6,228 nt of DNA, taken from the NCBI GenBank assembly GCA_903932385.1, contig CAIZGA010000407.1, forward strand, positions 1 to 6,228, given 5' to 3'. The position numbers were made by a program, and so were the translations under genes. This DNA is from an uncultured Acidobacteriota bacterium (GTDB lineage Bacteria > Acidobacteriota > Terriglobia > Terriglobales > Acidobacteriaceae). Shown piece by piece: positions 1 to 5,949 of the stretch. How positions within the stretch are numbered: the stretch's first letter is position 1; the number at the start of each line of letters is the position of its first letter. Under the pieces are notes generated by a model, which was not told the origin of the DNA, searched no databases, and saw nothing but the letters and a program-made list of their open reading frames with translations.

Positions 1-518
1 CCGTGCTGGATGAGTCGATGGGTGACAACGTGAAGATTACCGTCATCGCCACCGGCTTCCGCCAGGAAATGCCCGCACGCAAAGAACGGCTGATGATGGA
101 AGCCACACAGCCCGCCGAGCGTCCCGCGCGTATCGAAGTCGTTCCCGTCTCCGCGCCGCCGGAAGTGGTCAAGCCGCGTTTTGCCAGTGAAGAAGCCGAG
201 CAGGGAAGCAGTGCATCGCTCTTCTCGCAGCCGCAGCAGACGGAACTTCGTCCCGTTTCCGCCTCCGTATTTGATGACGACTTCTTCCGCTCACCTGCTG
301 GTGTTCAGCAGGAGTTGCCGTCGGCTGAAGCTGCCATCAGCCCTGCCGATGAGGAAGAGCAGTACGTTGCCTCGACCTCCAGCCTGGCCGAACCAACCTG
401 GCCGGAAGCCAAGCAGAAGACCGGCCCCGCGCTGCGCAACCGTGAAACTCCGCTGCTGCAGCACGAAGTGCAGGATGAACTGGAGATTCCGGCGTATCTG
501 CGTCGCGGCGGCGTTTAG
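1..518 (+). CDS. ftsZ: Cell division protein FtsZ, C-terminal part (5' truncated)
   Basis: FtsZ is the tubulin-like GTPase that forms the cytoplasmic division ring. Only the last 171 or so codons are present; the reading frame is open through the left edge, so the GTP-binding domain lies outside the window. Visible residues 6-19 (MGDNVKITVIATGF) match the last strand of the FtsZ core, which in the family reads like 'V.VTVIATGF'. Residues about 20-157 are a Pro/Glu/Ser/Ala-rich, probably disordered linker. The protein ends in DELEIPAYLRRGGV (158-171), the conserved C-terminal peptide that binds FtsA/ZipA-type membrane tethers (E. coli: LDIPAFLRKQAD). The linker of about 138 residues is longer than the roughly 50 in E. 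coli. The identification is secure from the two conserved ends. The next gene on the same strand, a transpeptidase, is also envelope-related. Confidence 0.95.
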   Translation, partial: VLDESMGDNVKITVIATGFRQEMPARKERLMMEATQPAERPARIEVVPVSAPPEVVKPRFASEEAEQGSSASLFSQPQQTELRPVSASVFDDDFFRSPAGVQQELPSAEAAISPADEEEQYVASTSSLAEPTWPEAKQKTGPALRNRETPLLQHEVQDELEIPAYLRRGGV

Positions 519-531
519 TTTATTGGGTATG

Positions 532-553
532 GCCGGGTGGGTGACCGCCCGGC
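532..553 (+). other. GC-rich hairpin after ftsZ
   Basis: Bases 532-540 (GCCGGGTGG) pair with 545-553 (CCGCCCGGC), nine pairs including one G-U, closed by a GTGA tetraloop of the GNRA type. It starts 13 bases after the ftsZ stop codon. No T-run follows, so it is not a classical intrinsic terminator. It may be a 3'-end stabiliser, an attenuating structure, or part of a leader for the next gene. The rest of the 519-686 gap shows no gene, tRNA or riboswitch that I can recognise, and no convincing promoter. Confidence 0.4.
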
Positions 554-686
554 AGCTCCAGCCGTCAAAGTCTTCATGTATCGGGTCTTAGATGGCGGTA
601 AATGGCTTGGGGTTGTTCTTTTCCCCCGGGCAACGTAGGATGTGAAGAACCAAGTCACCAACAAAGGCACGGGAAAGACGAGGATA

Positions 687-2147
687 ATGAGACTTCTTCG
701 CCTATCGGCAGCGGTATTTTTTTCTCTGGCCACGGTCTCGCTTTGCGCGGCCAGCAGTGACACCACCACGCCTGCCCCCTCTGCCGCCAAATCTTCCCAT
801 GCACCTGCAAAGCGCCGCGCCCACGCGTCTACCAGTGTGAAAGAAAGCGCCTCTGCCAGCCATCACATTCAGCAGTTGCAGCATGGCACCCGCAGCACTG
901 CCTCGGCAAAGTCCGCATCACACGCCACGGTCAAATCGGCATCCCTTACCAAGCGTCGCCGTCGCCGCTACGTCGAGCATTTCACCGCCAGCTCTTTCAC
1001 TTCAGACAATACGGTCGGTGATATCACCGCCGGCGAAGATCCCATCGTCCGTCAGGCAGCCATCAATGCACTCGGCGACATGAACGGCACCGCCGTCGCC
1101 ATTGACCCCAGCAACGGCCGCATCCTCGCCATGGTCAACCAGAAGCTGGCCCTTTCGCCCGGAGCCGAGCCTTGTTCCACCATCAAGCTGATGGTCGGTC
1201 TGGCCGCTCTCAGCGAAGGCATCGTCACCCGTGAAACAGAAGTCAATCTCGGCGGACACTTTCATCTCACCCTCACGCAGGCCCTGGCAAAATCCAACAA
1301 TCTCTATTTTGAAACCCTCGGCCGTGCACTCGGCTTTGAACGCGTGAAGCATTACGCCAACACTTTTGGCCTCGGCGAACTGGCCGGTTACAACCTTCCC
1401 GGCGAACAGCTCGGCGTTTATCCTGACGAACCCATCGCAGAAAAATCCGGTGGCGTCGGTCGCATGTGCTCCTTCGGCGAAGGCGTTTCCATGACCCCGC
1501 TGCAACTCGGCGCGCTGGTCGCAGCCATGGCCAACGGCGGCACGCTCTTTTACCTGCAGCACCCGCGCAGCCCGGAAGAAGCTGCCGACTTCAAGCCGAT
1601 GGTCAAACGCCAGCTCGATATCGCGCAATACGTGCCGCAGATGTTCACCGGCATGGAAGGCGCAGTCAACTACGGCACCGCGCGATCGCTGCACAGCAAC
1701 TTCAGCGAATTTCCCGTGCTGGGCAAGACCGGCACCTGTTCCAACCTGGGCACACGTTATGGATGGTTTGCATCCATCGCCAATACTCCCGGCGGTCGCA
1801 TCGTGACCGTATTCTTCCTCGAAGGCGGCCGCCCGACCTTCGGCCCCAAGGCCGCCGAACTCACCGGTCAGTTTTACCGCGCCTTGTATGACAGCCAGTA
1901 CTTTGGCCCGCGCACCACGCAGACCACCATCAGCAGTCTCGCATCCCCCGCAGTTGCGGCTCCCGTCATGCAGGCCTCCTACAGCAACATAAGCTCTGCA
2001 AATTCGATGGATGCGCCCGTGCAGACCGGTGCCCACATCACCACTGCGCCGATGTTCTCCGCCCCTGCCGCGATTATGCCCGCGCTTCCTGCCACCATAT
2101 ATGCGCCACCGGCAGTTATCTCCGCCCCGCAACTCTCGCCCCGCTAG
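687..2147 (+). CDS. Penicillin-binding transpeptidase (class B-like, reduced N-terminus)
   Basis: Probable peptidoglycan DD-transpeptidase acting outside the inner membrane. From the ATG at 687 the protein has 486 residues. All three active-site motifs of the penicillin-binding transpeptidase family (PF00905) are visible in order: S164-T-I-K167 (SxxK, nucleophile Ser164), S203-N-N205 (SxN) and K347-T-G349. Typical PBP context also shows: AIDPSNGRILAMV, GYNLPGE and MTPLQLGALVAAMANGG. Residues 1-20 (MRLLRLSAAVFFSLATVSLC) are a signal peptide or anchor. Residues about 21-105 are Ser/Ala/His/Lys/Arg-rich with a KRRRRRY cluster at 89-95, where class B PBPs usually carry a pedestal/dimerisation domain. 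An Ala/Pro-rich tail of about 80 residues follows the catalytic domain. ATG687 was chosen because the hydrophobic signal follows immediately and GAGG lies at 680-683, though with a short 3-base spacer; GTG642 in frame is the alternative and would add 15 residues. A class D beta-lactamase is less likely because of SxN and the PBP context. Confidence 0.85.
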   Translation: MRLLRLSAAVFFSLATVSLCAASSDTTTPAPSAAKSSHAPAKRRAHASTSVKESASASHHIQQLQHGTRSTASAKSASHATVKSASLTKRRRRRYVEHFTASSFTSDNTVGDITAGEDPIVRQAAINALGDMNGTAVAIDPSNGRILAMVNQKLALSPGAEPCSTIKLMVGLAALSEGIVTRETEVNLGGHFHLTLTQALAKSNNLYFETLGRALGFERVKHYANTFGLGELAGYNLPGEQLGVYPDEPIAEKSGGVGRMCSFGEGVSMTPLQLGALVAAMANGGTLFYLQHPRSPEEAADFKPMVKRQLDIAQYVPQMFTGMEGAVNYGTARSLHSNFSEFPVLGKTGTCSNLGTRYGWFASIANTPGGRIVTVFFLEGGRPTFGPKAAELTGQFYRALYDSQYFGPRTTQTTISSLASPAVAAPVMQASYSNISSANSMDAPVQTGAHITTAPMFSAPAAIMPALPATIYAPPAVISAPQLSPR

Positions 2148-2193
2148 CCGTAACTCCAACTCCGCAAAGCAGATATCCTGCCGCAAAAATCTC

Positions 2194-2222
2194 TTGACGT
2201 AGAGTACTCTAAAATATAGAGT
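2194..2222 (+). promoter_or_regulatory. Predicted sigma70-type promoter for the membrane protein/regulator pair
   Basis: TTGACG at 2194-2199 is a near-consensus -35 box. With a 17-base spacer the -10 would be TAGAGT (2217-2222); TATAGA (2215-2220) with a 15-base spacer is the alternative. Transcription would begin near 2227-2229, giving a leader of about 15 bases that carries the strong ribosome site AAGGAG (2230-2235), 7 bases before the ATG at 2243. The spacer and -10 are covered by the palindromic operator at 2202-2226, so a bound protein would block RNA polymerase. Predicted from sequence alone. Confidence 0.65.
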
Positions 2223-2226
2223 ACTC
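2202..2226 (+). promoter_or_regulatory. Probable repressor operator: nested GAGTACTC palindromes
   Basis: Arm GAGTACTCTA (2202-2211) and arm TAGAGTACTC (2217-2226) are perfect reverse complements separated by five bases (AAATA). Each arm also contains the self-palindrome GAGTACTC, so the element has two dyads whose centres are 17 bp apart, plus one overall dyad. The left copy extends to a 12-bp perfect palindrome (2200-2211). It sits between the -35 and the expected start of transcription, the classic repressor position. The best candidate to bind it is the winged-helix protein encoded at 2868-3164 in the same transcript; that link is inference. Confidence 0.65.
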
Positions 2227-2242
2227 ATGAAGGAGAATTCTC

Positions 2243-2875
2243 ATGACCGATTCACATTCCGATTCGCAGACCTCATCCCCAGATTCTGCCCAGCTTCTTG
2301 ACCGCCTCAACCTCATCGAACAGATGGTGGCCGAGGGTCGGCAGACCACCGAACGCCACGGCTGGATCTTCATCGCCTGGGGCCTTTGCTACATTGTGGC
2401 CACGCTCTGGGCCTCTGTGGGGCCGTATCGCGCGTGGGCCTGGTGGGTCTGCCTTGGCGTCACCATCGCCTTCGTCACCGCTGGGCAAATTCGTCAGCGC
2501 CGCAAATCCGCCGGTGCCGTCTCCACCAAGTCGCACACGCTGGGCAGTGTGTGGACCGTCTTCAGCGTGGCCATCATGCTCTACGTCTTCGCCGCGGCCA
2601 TCAGCAACCACATCGGCGGAGTCATGTTCCTCTCCACCATCTGCTTTTTTCTTGGCACCGTGAATGTGACCAGCGCTGCCATCTATCGCTGGCCCATGCA
2701 GAGCATCGCGGGTCTTATCTGGTGGGCGGCCGGCTGCTACGCGCAATTTACGGATGTGAACGGTGCCGGTATCGCCTTCCTCATCGCCACCTTCTTTTCG
2801 CAAATTATCTTCGGCATCTACATGATGGTGATGGAGCGTCGTCGCGAACAGCAGCAGAGGTTGCAACATGCCTGA
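2243..2875 (+). CDS. Six-helix integral membrane protein, function unknown
   Basis: A 210-residue protein I cannot assign to a characterised family. The first 40 residues are hydrophilic, with a short heptad-like stretch (LLDRLNLIEQMV, 18-29). Six hydrophobic segments follow at about 41-59, 65-83, 100-120, 124-148, 152-169 and 174-196, rich in Trp, then a charged tail (ERRREQQQRLQHA). The RQRRK patch after helix 2 and the ERRR patch after helix 6 suggest by the positive-inside rule that both ends face the cytoplasm. No catalytic or transport motif is evident. The start is fixed by AAGGAG seven bases upstream. The 3' end overlaps the regulator gene by 8 bases, so the two are almost certainly co-transcribed and translationally coupled. 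Pairs of a small membrane protein and a short winged-helix protein suggest the regulator's signal concerns the membrane, but this is inference. Confidence 0.8.
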   Translation: MTDSHSDSQTSSPDSAQLLDRLNLIEQMVAEGRQTTERHGWIFIAWGLCYIVATLWASVGPYRAWAWWVCLGVTIAFVTAGQIRQRRKSAGAVSTKSHTLGSVWTVFSVAIMLYVFAAAISNHIGGVMFLSTICFFLGTVNVTSAAIYRWPMQSIAGLIWWAAGCYAQFTDVNGAGIAFLIATFFSQIIFGIYMMVMERRREQQQRLQHA

Positions 2876-3164
2876 GCTGCCGGAACTGGATCCCATCATT
2901 CACGGCAAGCTGCGCCTCGCTGTGCTCTCTCTGTTGCTGCCGCTGGAGGAAGCCGAGTTTACCTGGCTGCGCGAAAAAACCGGCAGTACCGACGGCAACC
3001 TGGGCGCGCAGATGCAGAAGCTGGAGGAGGCCGGCTACGTCAGCGTGGAGAAACGCTTCTCCGCACGCAAGCCGCAGACGGCCTACCGCATCACCGTAAA
3101 AGGACGCGATGCCTTGCAGAACTACATCGCCGCCATGCGCGCTCTACTCGGCGGCGCGCTGTAA
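2868..3164 (+). CDS. Small winged-helix transcriptional regulator (PF13601/MarR-like)
   Basis: A 98-residue single-domain DNA-binding protein. After a first helix (DPIIHGKLRLAVLSLLL, 8-24) comes a helix-turn-helix: FTWLREKTGS (31-40), then the likely recognition helix TDGNLGAQMQKLEEAGYV (41-58), followed by a beta-wing with basic residues (VEKRFSARKPQTAYRIT, 60-76) and a last helix (TVKGRDALQNYIAAMRALL). This 'TDGNLGxxxxKLEEAGYV' pattern is typical of the PF13601 winged-helix group related to MarR/ArsR/PadR proteins. There is no separate ligand domain. The ATG lies within the end of the membrane-protein gene, with AGAGG (2856-2860) seven bases upstream. It probably dimerises and represses its own operon through the palindromes at 2202-2226; binding has not been shown. 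Confidence 0.88.
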   Translation: MPELPELDPIIHGKLRLAVLSLLLPLEEAEFTWLREKTGSTDGNLGAQMQKLEEAGYVSVEKRFSARKPQTAYRITVKGRDALQNYIAAMRALLGGAL

Positions 3165-3191
3165 ATATGCATTGCTTACTCTGCGCGGCGG

Positions 3192-3197
3192 TACAAT
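3192..3197 (+). promoter_or_regulatory. Predicted -10 box for nnr-tsaE, almost adjacent to the start codon
   Basis: TACAAT matches the sigma70 -10 consensus (TATAAT) at five of six positions. Its last base is only nine bases before the A of the nnr ATG at 3207, so transcription would start at about 3204-3207. No good -35 lies at the normal distance: TTGCTT at 3172-3177 leaves a 14-base spacer. No Shine-Dalgarno sequence is visible before the ATG. Read-through from the regulator gene, 42 bases upstream, is the alternative source of transcript. Confidence 0.45.
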
Positions 3198-3206
3198 TTT
3201 GCTGAC

Positions 3207-4814
3207 ATGCAAATCCTCTCCGCCGCCGAGATGCGCCAGACCGATGAACGCACCGCATCGCATTTCGGCGTGTCCTCGCTGGACCTGATGCACAACGCCG
3301 GCACTGCGGCGGCGCGATTCATCCATCAGCAGTATCCGCAGGCGCACAGTATTCTGGTGCTCTGCGGCAAAGGCAACAACGGTGGCGATGGATTTGTCGC
3401 GGTGCGCCAACTCATCGCTGCCGGTCGCGACCTTCGACTGCTGTTGCTGGCCGAGCCGGAATCGCTCTTCGGCGATGCCGCCACTTGCTTTGCAGAAGTT
3501 TTGCCGCTGCTCTCTGGCGACGCGTTGCTGATTGCCCCCGACGAACACACTCTGCACGGCGAAGATGTTCTTGCATCGCTGCACGGTGCCGACCTGCTGG
3601 TGGATGCGGTGCTCGGCACCGGCTTCACGCCGCCTCTGCGCGGTCTGCCTGCGGTGCTGCGCGAGTTGCTGCCGCACACCCACGCGCCCATCGTTTCCAT
3701 CGACCTGCCCACCGGTTGGGATGCAGACTCCAACGCCATTACGAATGATGCCGCGTATCGTTCAGATGCAGTCATCACCTTCACCGCGCCCAAGTCCGCA
3801 CATGTTTTTGGATCGCTCACTCGTGGCCCCATTGTCGTCGCGCCTATAGGCTCGCCCGATGCAGCGATTCAATCGCAGATGCAGTTGCATTGGGCCGGTA
3901 GCGCGAAGTCCATTGCTGAGGCACCGCGCCCCGTGCAGGGCAATAAGGGCAGCTTCGGCCATGTGCTCGTCATCGGCGGAGCCACCGGCAAGGCGGGCGC
4001 ACCGGCCATGGCCTCACTCGCAGCCTTGCGTTCCGGCGCGGGCCTGGTCACGGCGTTGGTGCCAGAACAAATCGCCGCAACCGTTACCGGATTCGCGCCT
4101 GAGTTGATGGTGAACTCAGCCAGTGGTGAACCTGGTGCCCCGGCGGAAAATTTCACGCCGCGTCATCTGCGTCCGGAATTTTTGTCGCCGTGGCTGGAAA
4201 AAATTTCAGTGCTGGCCGTCGGGCCGGGACTGTCCCGTCATCCAGAAGCTGCAGCCTTTGCGCGCGGCCTGCTGACGGCTACGTCGCTGCCCGTAGTTCT
4301 TGATGCCGATGGCTTGAATGCATTCGAAGGCCGCACGGATTTGTTGCGTGGCGAAGGCCGCACGCTCGTGCTCACGCCGCATCCGGGTGAAATGGCGCGG
4401 CTGGCCGGTTGCACCGTGCCGGTTGTCGAAGCCGATCGCGTGGCCCTGGCGCGAGGCTTTGCCACCACGCATCAACTCACACTGGTGCTGAAGGGTTGGC
4501 GCACGCTCATCGCGCATCCCGATGGCCGTGTCGCGGTAAACACCACCGGCAACGCCGCCATGGCCAAGGGCGGCAGCGGAGACCTGCTCACCGGCATCAT
4601 CGCCGCGCTACTGGCGCAGTATCCCAATCAAATTTCCGAGACCGTTGAAGCCGCCGTCTGCCTGCACGGGCTGGCCGGAGATTTCGCCGTGCGCGCGCAG
4701 GAAGAACACACCGTGGTCGCCACCGATTTACTCGCGCACCTCTGGCAGGCCTTCAGCTGCCGTCTTGTGGATGCCGACGGCAATACCTGGCTCACCGGAG
4801 CCGCATCGCGATGA
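3207..4814 (+). CDS. nnr: Bifunctional NAD(P)H-hydrate epimerase / ADP-dependent NAD(P)H-hydrate dehydratase
   Basis: A metabolite-repair enzyme: NADH and NADPH that become hydrated (NADHX, NADPHX) are epimerised between R and S forms by the N-terminal domain and dehydrated back by the ADP-using C-terminal domain. The 535-residue length fits the fused bacterial form. Epimerase (YjeF_N, about 1-230): GKGNNGGDGF at 54-63, LLVDAVLGTGF at 130-140 and SIDLPTGWDAD at 164-174, the nucleotide/K+ and catalytic signatures. Dehydratase (ribokinase-like, about 245-515): KGSFGHVLVIGG (247-258), LDADGLNAF (365-373), LTPHPGEMARLAG (389-401) and GNAAMAKGGSGDLLTG (448-463) with the expected catalytic Asp459. 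The start at ATG3207 retains the typical N-terminus (QILSAAEMRQTDE) but has no visible Shine-Dalgarno. The stop overlaps the tsaE start in an ATGA. Nothing looks broken. Confidence 0.96.
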   Translation: MQILSAAEMRQTDERTASHFGVSSLDLMHNAGTAAARFIHQQYPQAHSILVLCGKGNNGGDGFVAVRQLIAAGRDLRLLLLAEPESLFGDAATCFAEVLPLLSGDALLIAPDEHTLHGEDVLASLHGADLLVDAVLGTGFTPPLRGLPAVLRELLPHTHAPIVSIDLPTGWDADSNAITNDAAYRSDAVITFTAPKSAHVFGSLTRGPIVVAPIGSPDAAIQSQMQLHWAGSAKSIAEAPRPVQGNKGSFGHVLVIGGATGKAGAPAMASLAALRSGAGLVTALVPEQIAATVTGFAPELMVNSASGEPGAPAENFTPRHLRPEFLSPWLEKISVLAVGPGLSRHPEAAAFARGLLTATSLPVVLDADGLNAFEGRTDLLRGEGRTLVLTPHPGEMARLAGCTVPVVEADRVALARGFATTHQLTLVLKGWRTLIAHPDGRVAVNTTGNAAMAKGGSGDLLTGIIAALLAQYPNQISETVEAAVCLHGLAGDFAVRAQEEHTVVATDLLAHLWQAFSCRLVDADGNTWLTGAASR

Positions 4815-5290
4815 GTTCAGAAATCATCGCCGGCTACACCACGCAATCCGCAGAGGAAACGATGGCGCTCGGCCGTGAGTTGGCCGCCACGCTGCCATCG
4901 GGCATCGTTCTATTGCGCGGCGATCTCGGTGCCGGCAAGACAACGCTGGTGAAGGGAATTGCCGAAGCTCTGGGCGCGGCCACACCGGAAGAAGTCACCA
5001 GCCCAACCTTCACGCTGGTGCATGAATACATGGGCGGCTCGCGACCGCTCTATCATCTGGATTTGTATCGGCTGGACCACGAACGAGAACTGCTACCGCT
5101 CGGCATCGACGAGATGGAATCCGCCGACACGCTGCTGCTCATCGAGTGGGGAGAAAAATTCCCCAGGCTGGTTGCCCGCGCCTGGGGAGAAGTGCACATC
5201 GCACATGGTGCAGAACTTCACAGTGGAAACACTGCCGAAGCCGCCACAGAAAATACGCGTCGCATCACTGTGACAAAATTTCTGCCCTAG
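4811..5290 (+). CDS. tsaE: tRNA threonylcarbamoyladenosine biosynthesis ATPase TsaE
   Basis: A cytoplasmic P-loop ATPase that works with TsaB and TsaD to place the threonylcarbamoyl group on A37 of ANN-decoding tRNAs (t6A). The 159-residue length is normal for the family. Walker A is GDLGAGKTT (37-45; Lys43, Thr44). The family signature SPTFTLVHEY (64-73) is followed by HLDLYRL (82-88) with the Walker B-like Asp84, and the end motif LIEWGEK (110-116). The ATG overlaps the nnr stop by four bases (ATGA), with GGAG at 4797-4800 as a possible ribosome site, so translation is probably coupled to nnr. The same gene order (nnr-tsaE, formerly yjeF-yjeE) occurs in E. coli. The residues after about 135 are a poorly conserved tail. 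The last 130 or so bases also carry an antisense terminator for the facing gene. Confidence 0.95.
   Translation: MSSEIIAGYTTQSAEETMALGRELAATLPSGIVLLRGDLGAGKTTLVKGIAEALGAATPEEVTSPTFTLVHEYMGGSRPLYHLDLYRLDHERELLPLGIDEMESADTLLLIEWGEKFPRLVARAWGEVHIAHGAELHSGNTAEAATENTRRITVTKFLP
5154..5188 (-). terminator. Intrinsic terminator of azoR, located inside the tsaE coding sequence
   Basis: Read on the minus strand, TCCCCAGGC (5188-5180) pairs perfectly with GCCTGGGGA (5168-5160) across an 11-base loop; an A and then five Ts follow (5159-5154). The stem is nine pairs and mostly G-C, and the T-run directly follows it, which is the textbook rho-independent form. It lies about 105 bases downstream of the azoR stop. 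On the plus strand the same hairpin has no T-run after it, so it should stop only minus-strand transcripts. Confidence 0.7.
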
Positions 5291-5292
5291 AC

Positions 5293-5904
5293 TTACGCCG
5301 TTGCAGTCGCCAGAACATTTTCCGCATGCTGCAAACCGGCAGCGGCCAGCTCCGGCGCGCGGCTCTGGTTCTCTGCGTGGATGAACTGAATGTCCTTCAC
5401 GCCAAGAAATCCCAACACGGTTCGCAGATATGGTTCCTGCTGATCAAGAAAGTTATAGGGAGAGTCGCCGGCATAGGCGCCGCCGCGTGCCGTGACCACG
5501 ACGGTCTTCTTCGCCTTCACCAAACCCTCAACGCCGGTCTTGGAATATTGGAAGGTGCGGCCAACGCGTGCAACCAGATCAATCCAAGACTTGAACGACG
5601 CTGGGATGCCAAAGTTCCACATGGGCACGGCGAGCACAATCTCATCGGCGCTCAGCAGTTCATCCACCAGCCGGTCACTCAACGCCAGTGCGGTCTTCTG
5701 CTCGGCGGTGCGTTGCTCTGGCGCGGTGTATGAAGCGGCAATGAAGGCCTCGTCGATATACGGCAGTTCTTCCTTCGCCGTGTTGTGCTGGATCACAACG
5801 CCGCCCGGGTTCTGGCGCTTCCACGCGGCAACATATTTCGCCGCAAGCTTGCTGGTAACGGAGCCCGACCGCGGGCTGGATTCAATCTGCAAAAGTGTAG
5901 GCAT
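5293..5904 (-). CDS. azoR: FMN-dependent NADH-azoreductase (AzoR family NAD(P)H:quinone oxidoreductase)
   Basis: A flavodoxin-fold enzyme, usually a homodimer with bound FMN, that uses NADH for two-electron reduction of quinones and azo compounds in the cytoplasm. The protein has 203 residues, close to the 201 of E. coli AzoR. Visible signatures: IESSPRSGSVTSKLA (7-21), the FMN phosphate loop; PMWNFGIPASFKSWIDLV (94-111), the flavin-contacting motif of this family, followed by RVGRTFQY; and TARGGAY (138-144). LRTVLGFLGVKDIQFIHAE (160-178) matches the usual C-terminal fold. ATG5904 was chosen over an upstream in-frame ATG at 5958 because AAGGAG lies eight bases before it (5918-5913) and MPTLLQIESSPR matches the normal N-terminus. 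It converges on tsaE with two bases between stops. The physiological substrate is not known; quinone detoxification is likely. Confidence 0.93.
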   Translation of the reverse strand: MPTLLQIESSPRSGSVTSKLAAKYVAAWKRQNPGGVVIQHNTAKEELPYIDEAFIAASYTAPEQRTAEQKTALALSDRLVDELLSADEIVLAVPMWNFGIPASFKSWIDLVARVGRTFQYSKTGVEGLVKAKKTVVVTARGGAYAGDSPYNFLDQQEPYLRTVLGFLGVKDIQFIHAENQSRAPELAAAGLQHAENVLATATA

Positions 5905-5932
5905 GACGCAATCTCCTTGGTTTCTGTGCGGC

Positions 5933-5949
5933 TGCGGATTGGCTCCGCA
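5933..5949 (-). promoter_or_regulatory. Inverted repeat TGCGGA-N5-TCCGCA in the azoR leader
   Basis: A perfect six-base inverted repeat with a five-base spacer, ending 28 bases before the azoR ATG. It could be an operator for a regulator not in this window, or a small hairpin in the 5' untranslated region just ahead of the ribosome site. The surrounding gap (5905-6054) is AT-rich toward kdsB and holds no gene that I can support. I could not pick a convincing azoR promoter; TATAGG on the minus strand near 5968-5963 is a weak -10 candidate. Confidence 0.35.

Noticed and set aside
2169..2181. Possible terminator hairpin (GCAG/CTGC) after the transpeptidase gene
   Set aside because: Only four pairs and no T-run on the plus strand.
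1002..2228. A 408-codon open frame on the minus strand opposite the transpeptidase gene
   Set aside because: It is fully antisense to a gene with three intact catalytic motifs; its product is Gly/Ala/His/Arg-rich with no recognisable domain, as expected for a mirror frame in GC-rich coding DNA.
2225..2246. Two TCATGA copies that could pair and trap the ribosome site in a loop
   Set aside because: The left copy would lie at or upstream of the predicted transcript start, so the hairpin would probably not form in the mRNA.
2227..2301. Short frame from ATG2227 that could be a leader peptide for the membrane protein
   Set aside because: No ribosome site, and the ATG lies at or before the predicted start of transcription.
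2273..2899. Minus-strand 208-codon open frame opposite the membrane-protein gene
   Set aside because: No ribosome site or family match; the composition (Gly, Asp, His-rich) is that of an antisense shadow of a hydrophobic protein.
2386..3099. Plus-strand 237-codon frame running through the membrane-protein and regulator genes
   Set aside because: Translation is His/Arg/Cys-rich low-complexity; both overlapped genes have ribosome sites and sensible domains.
3177..3182. TACTCT, resembling half of the GAGTACTC operator, upstream of nnr
   Set aside because: Only six bases with no second half nearby; such a match is expected by chance.
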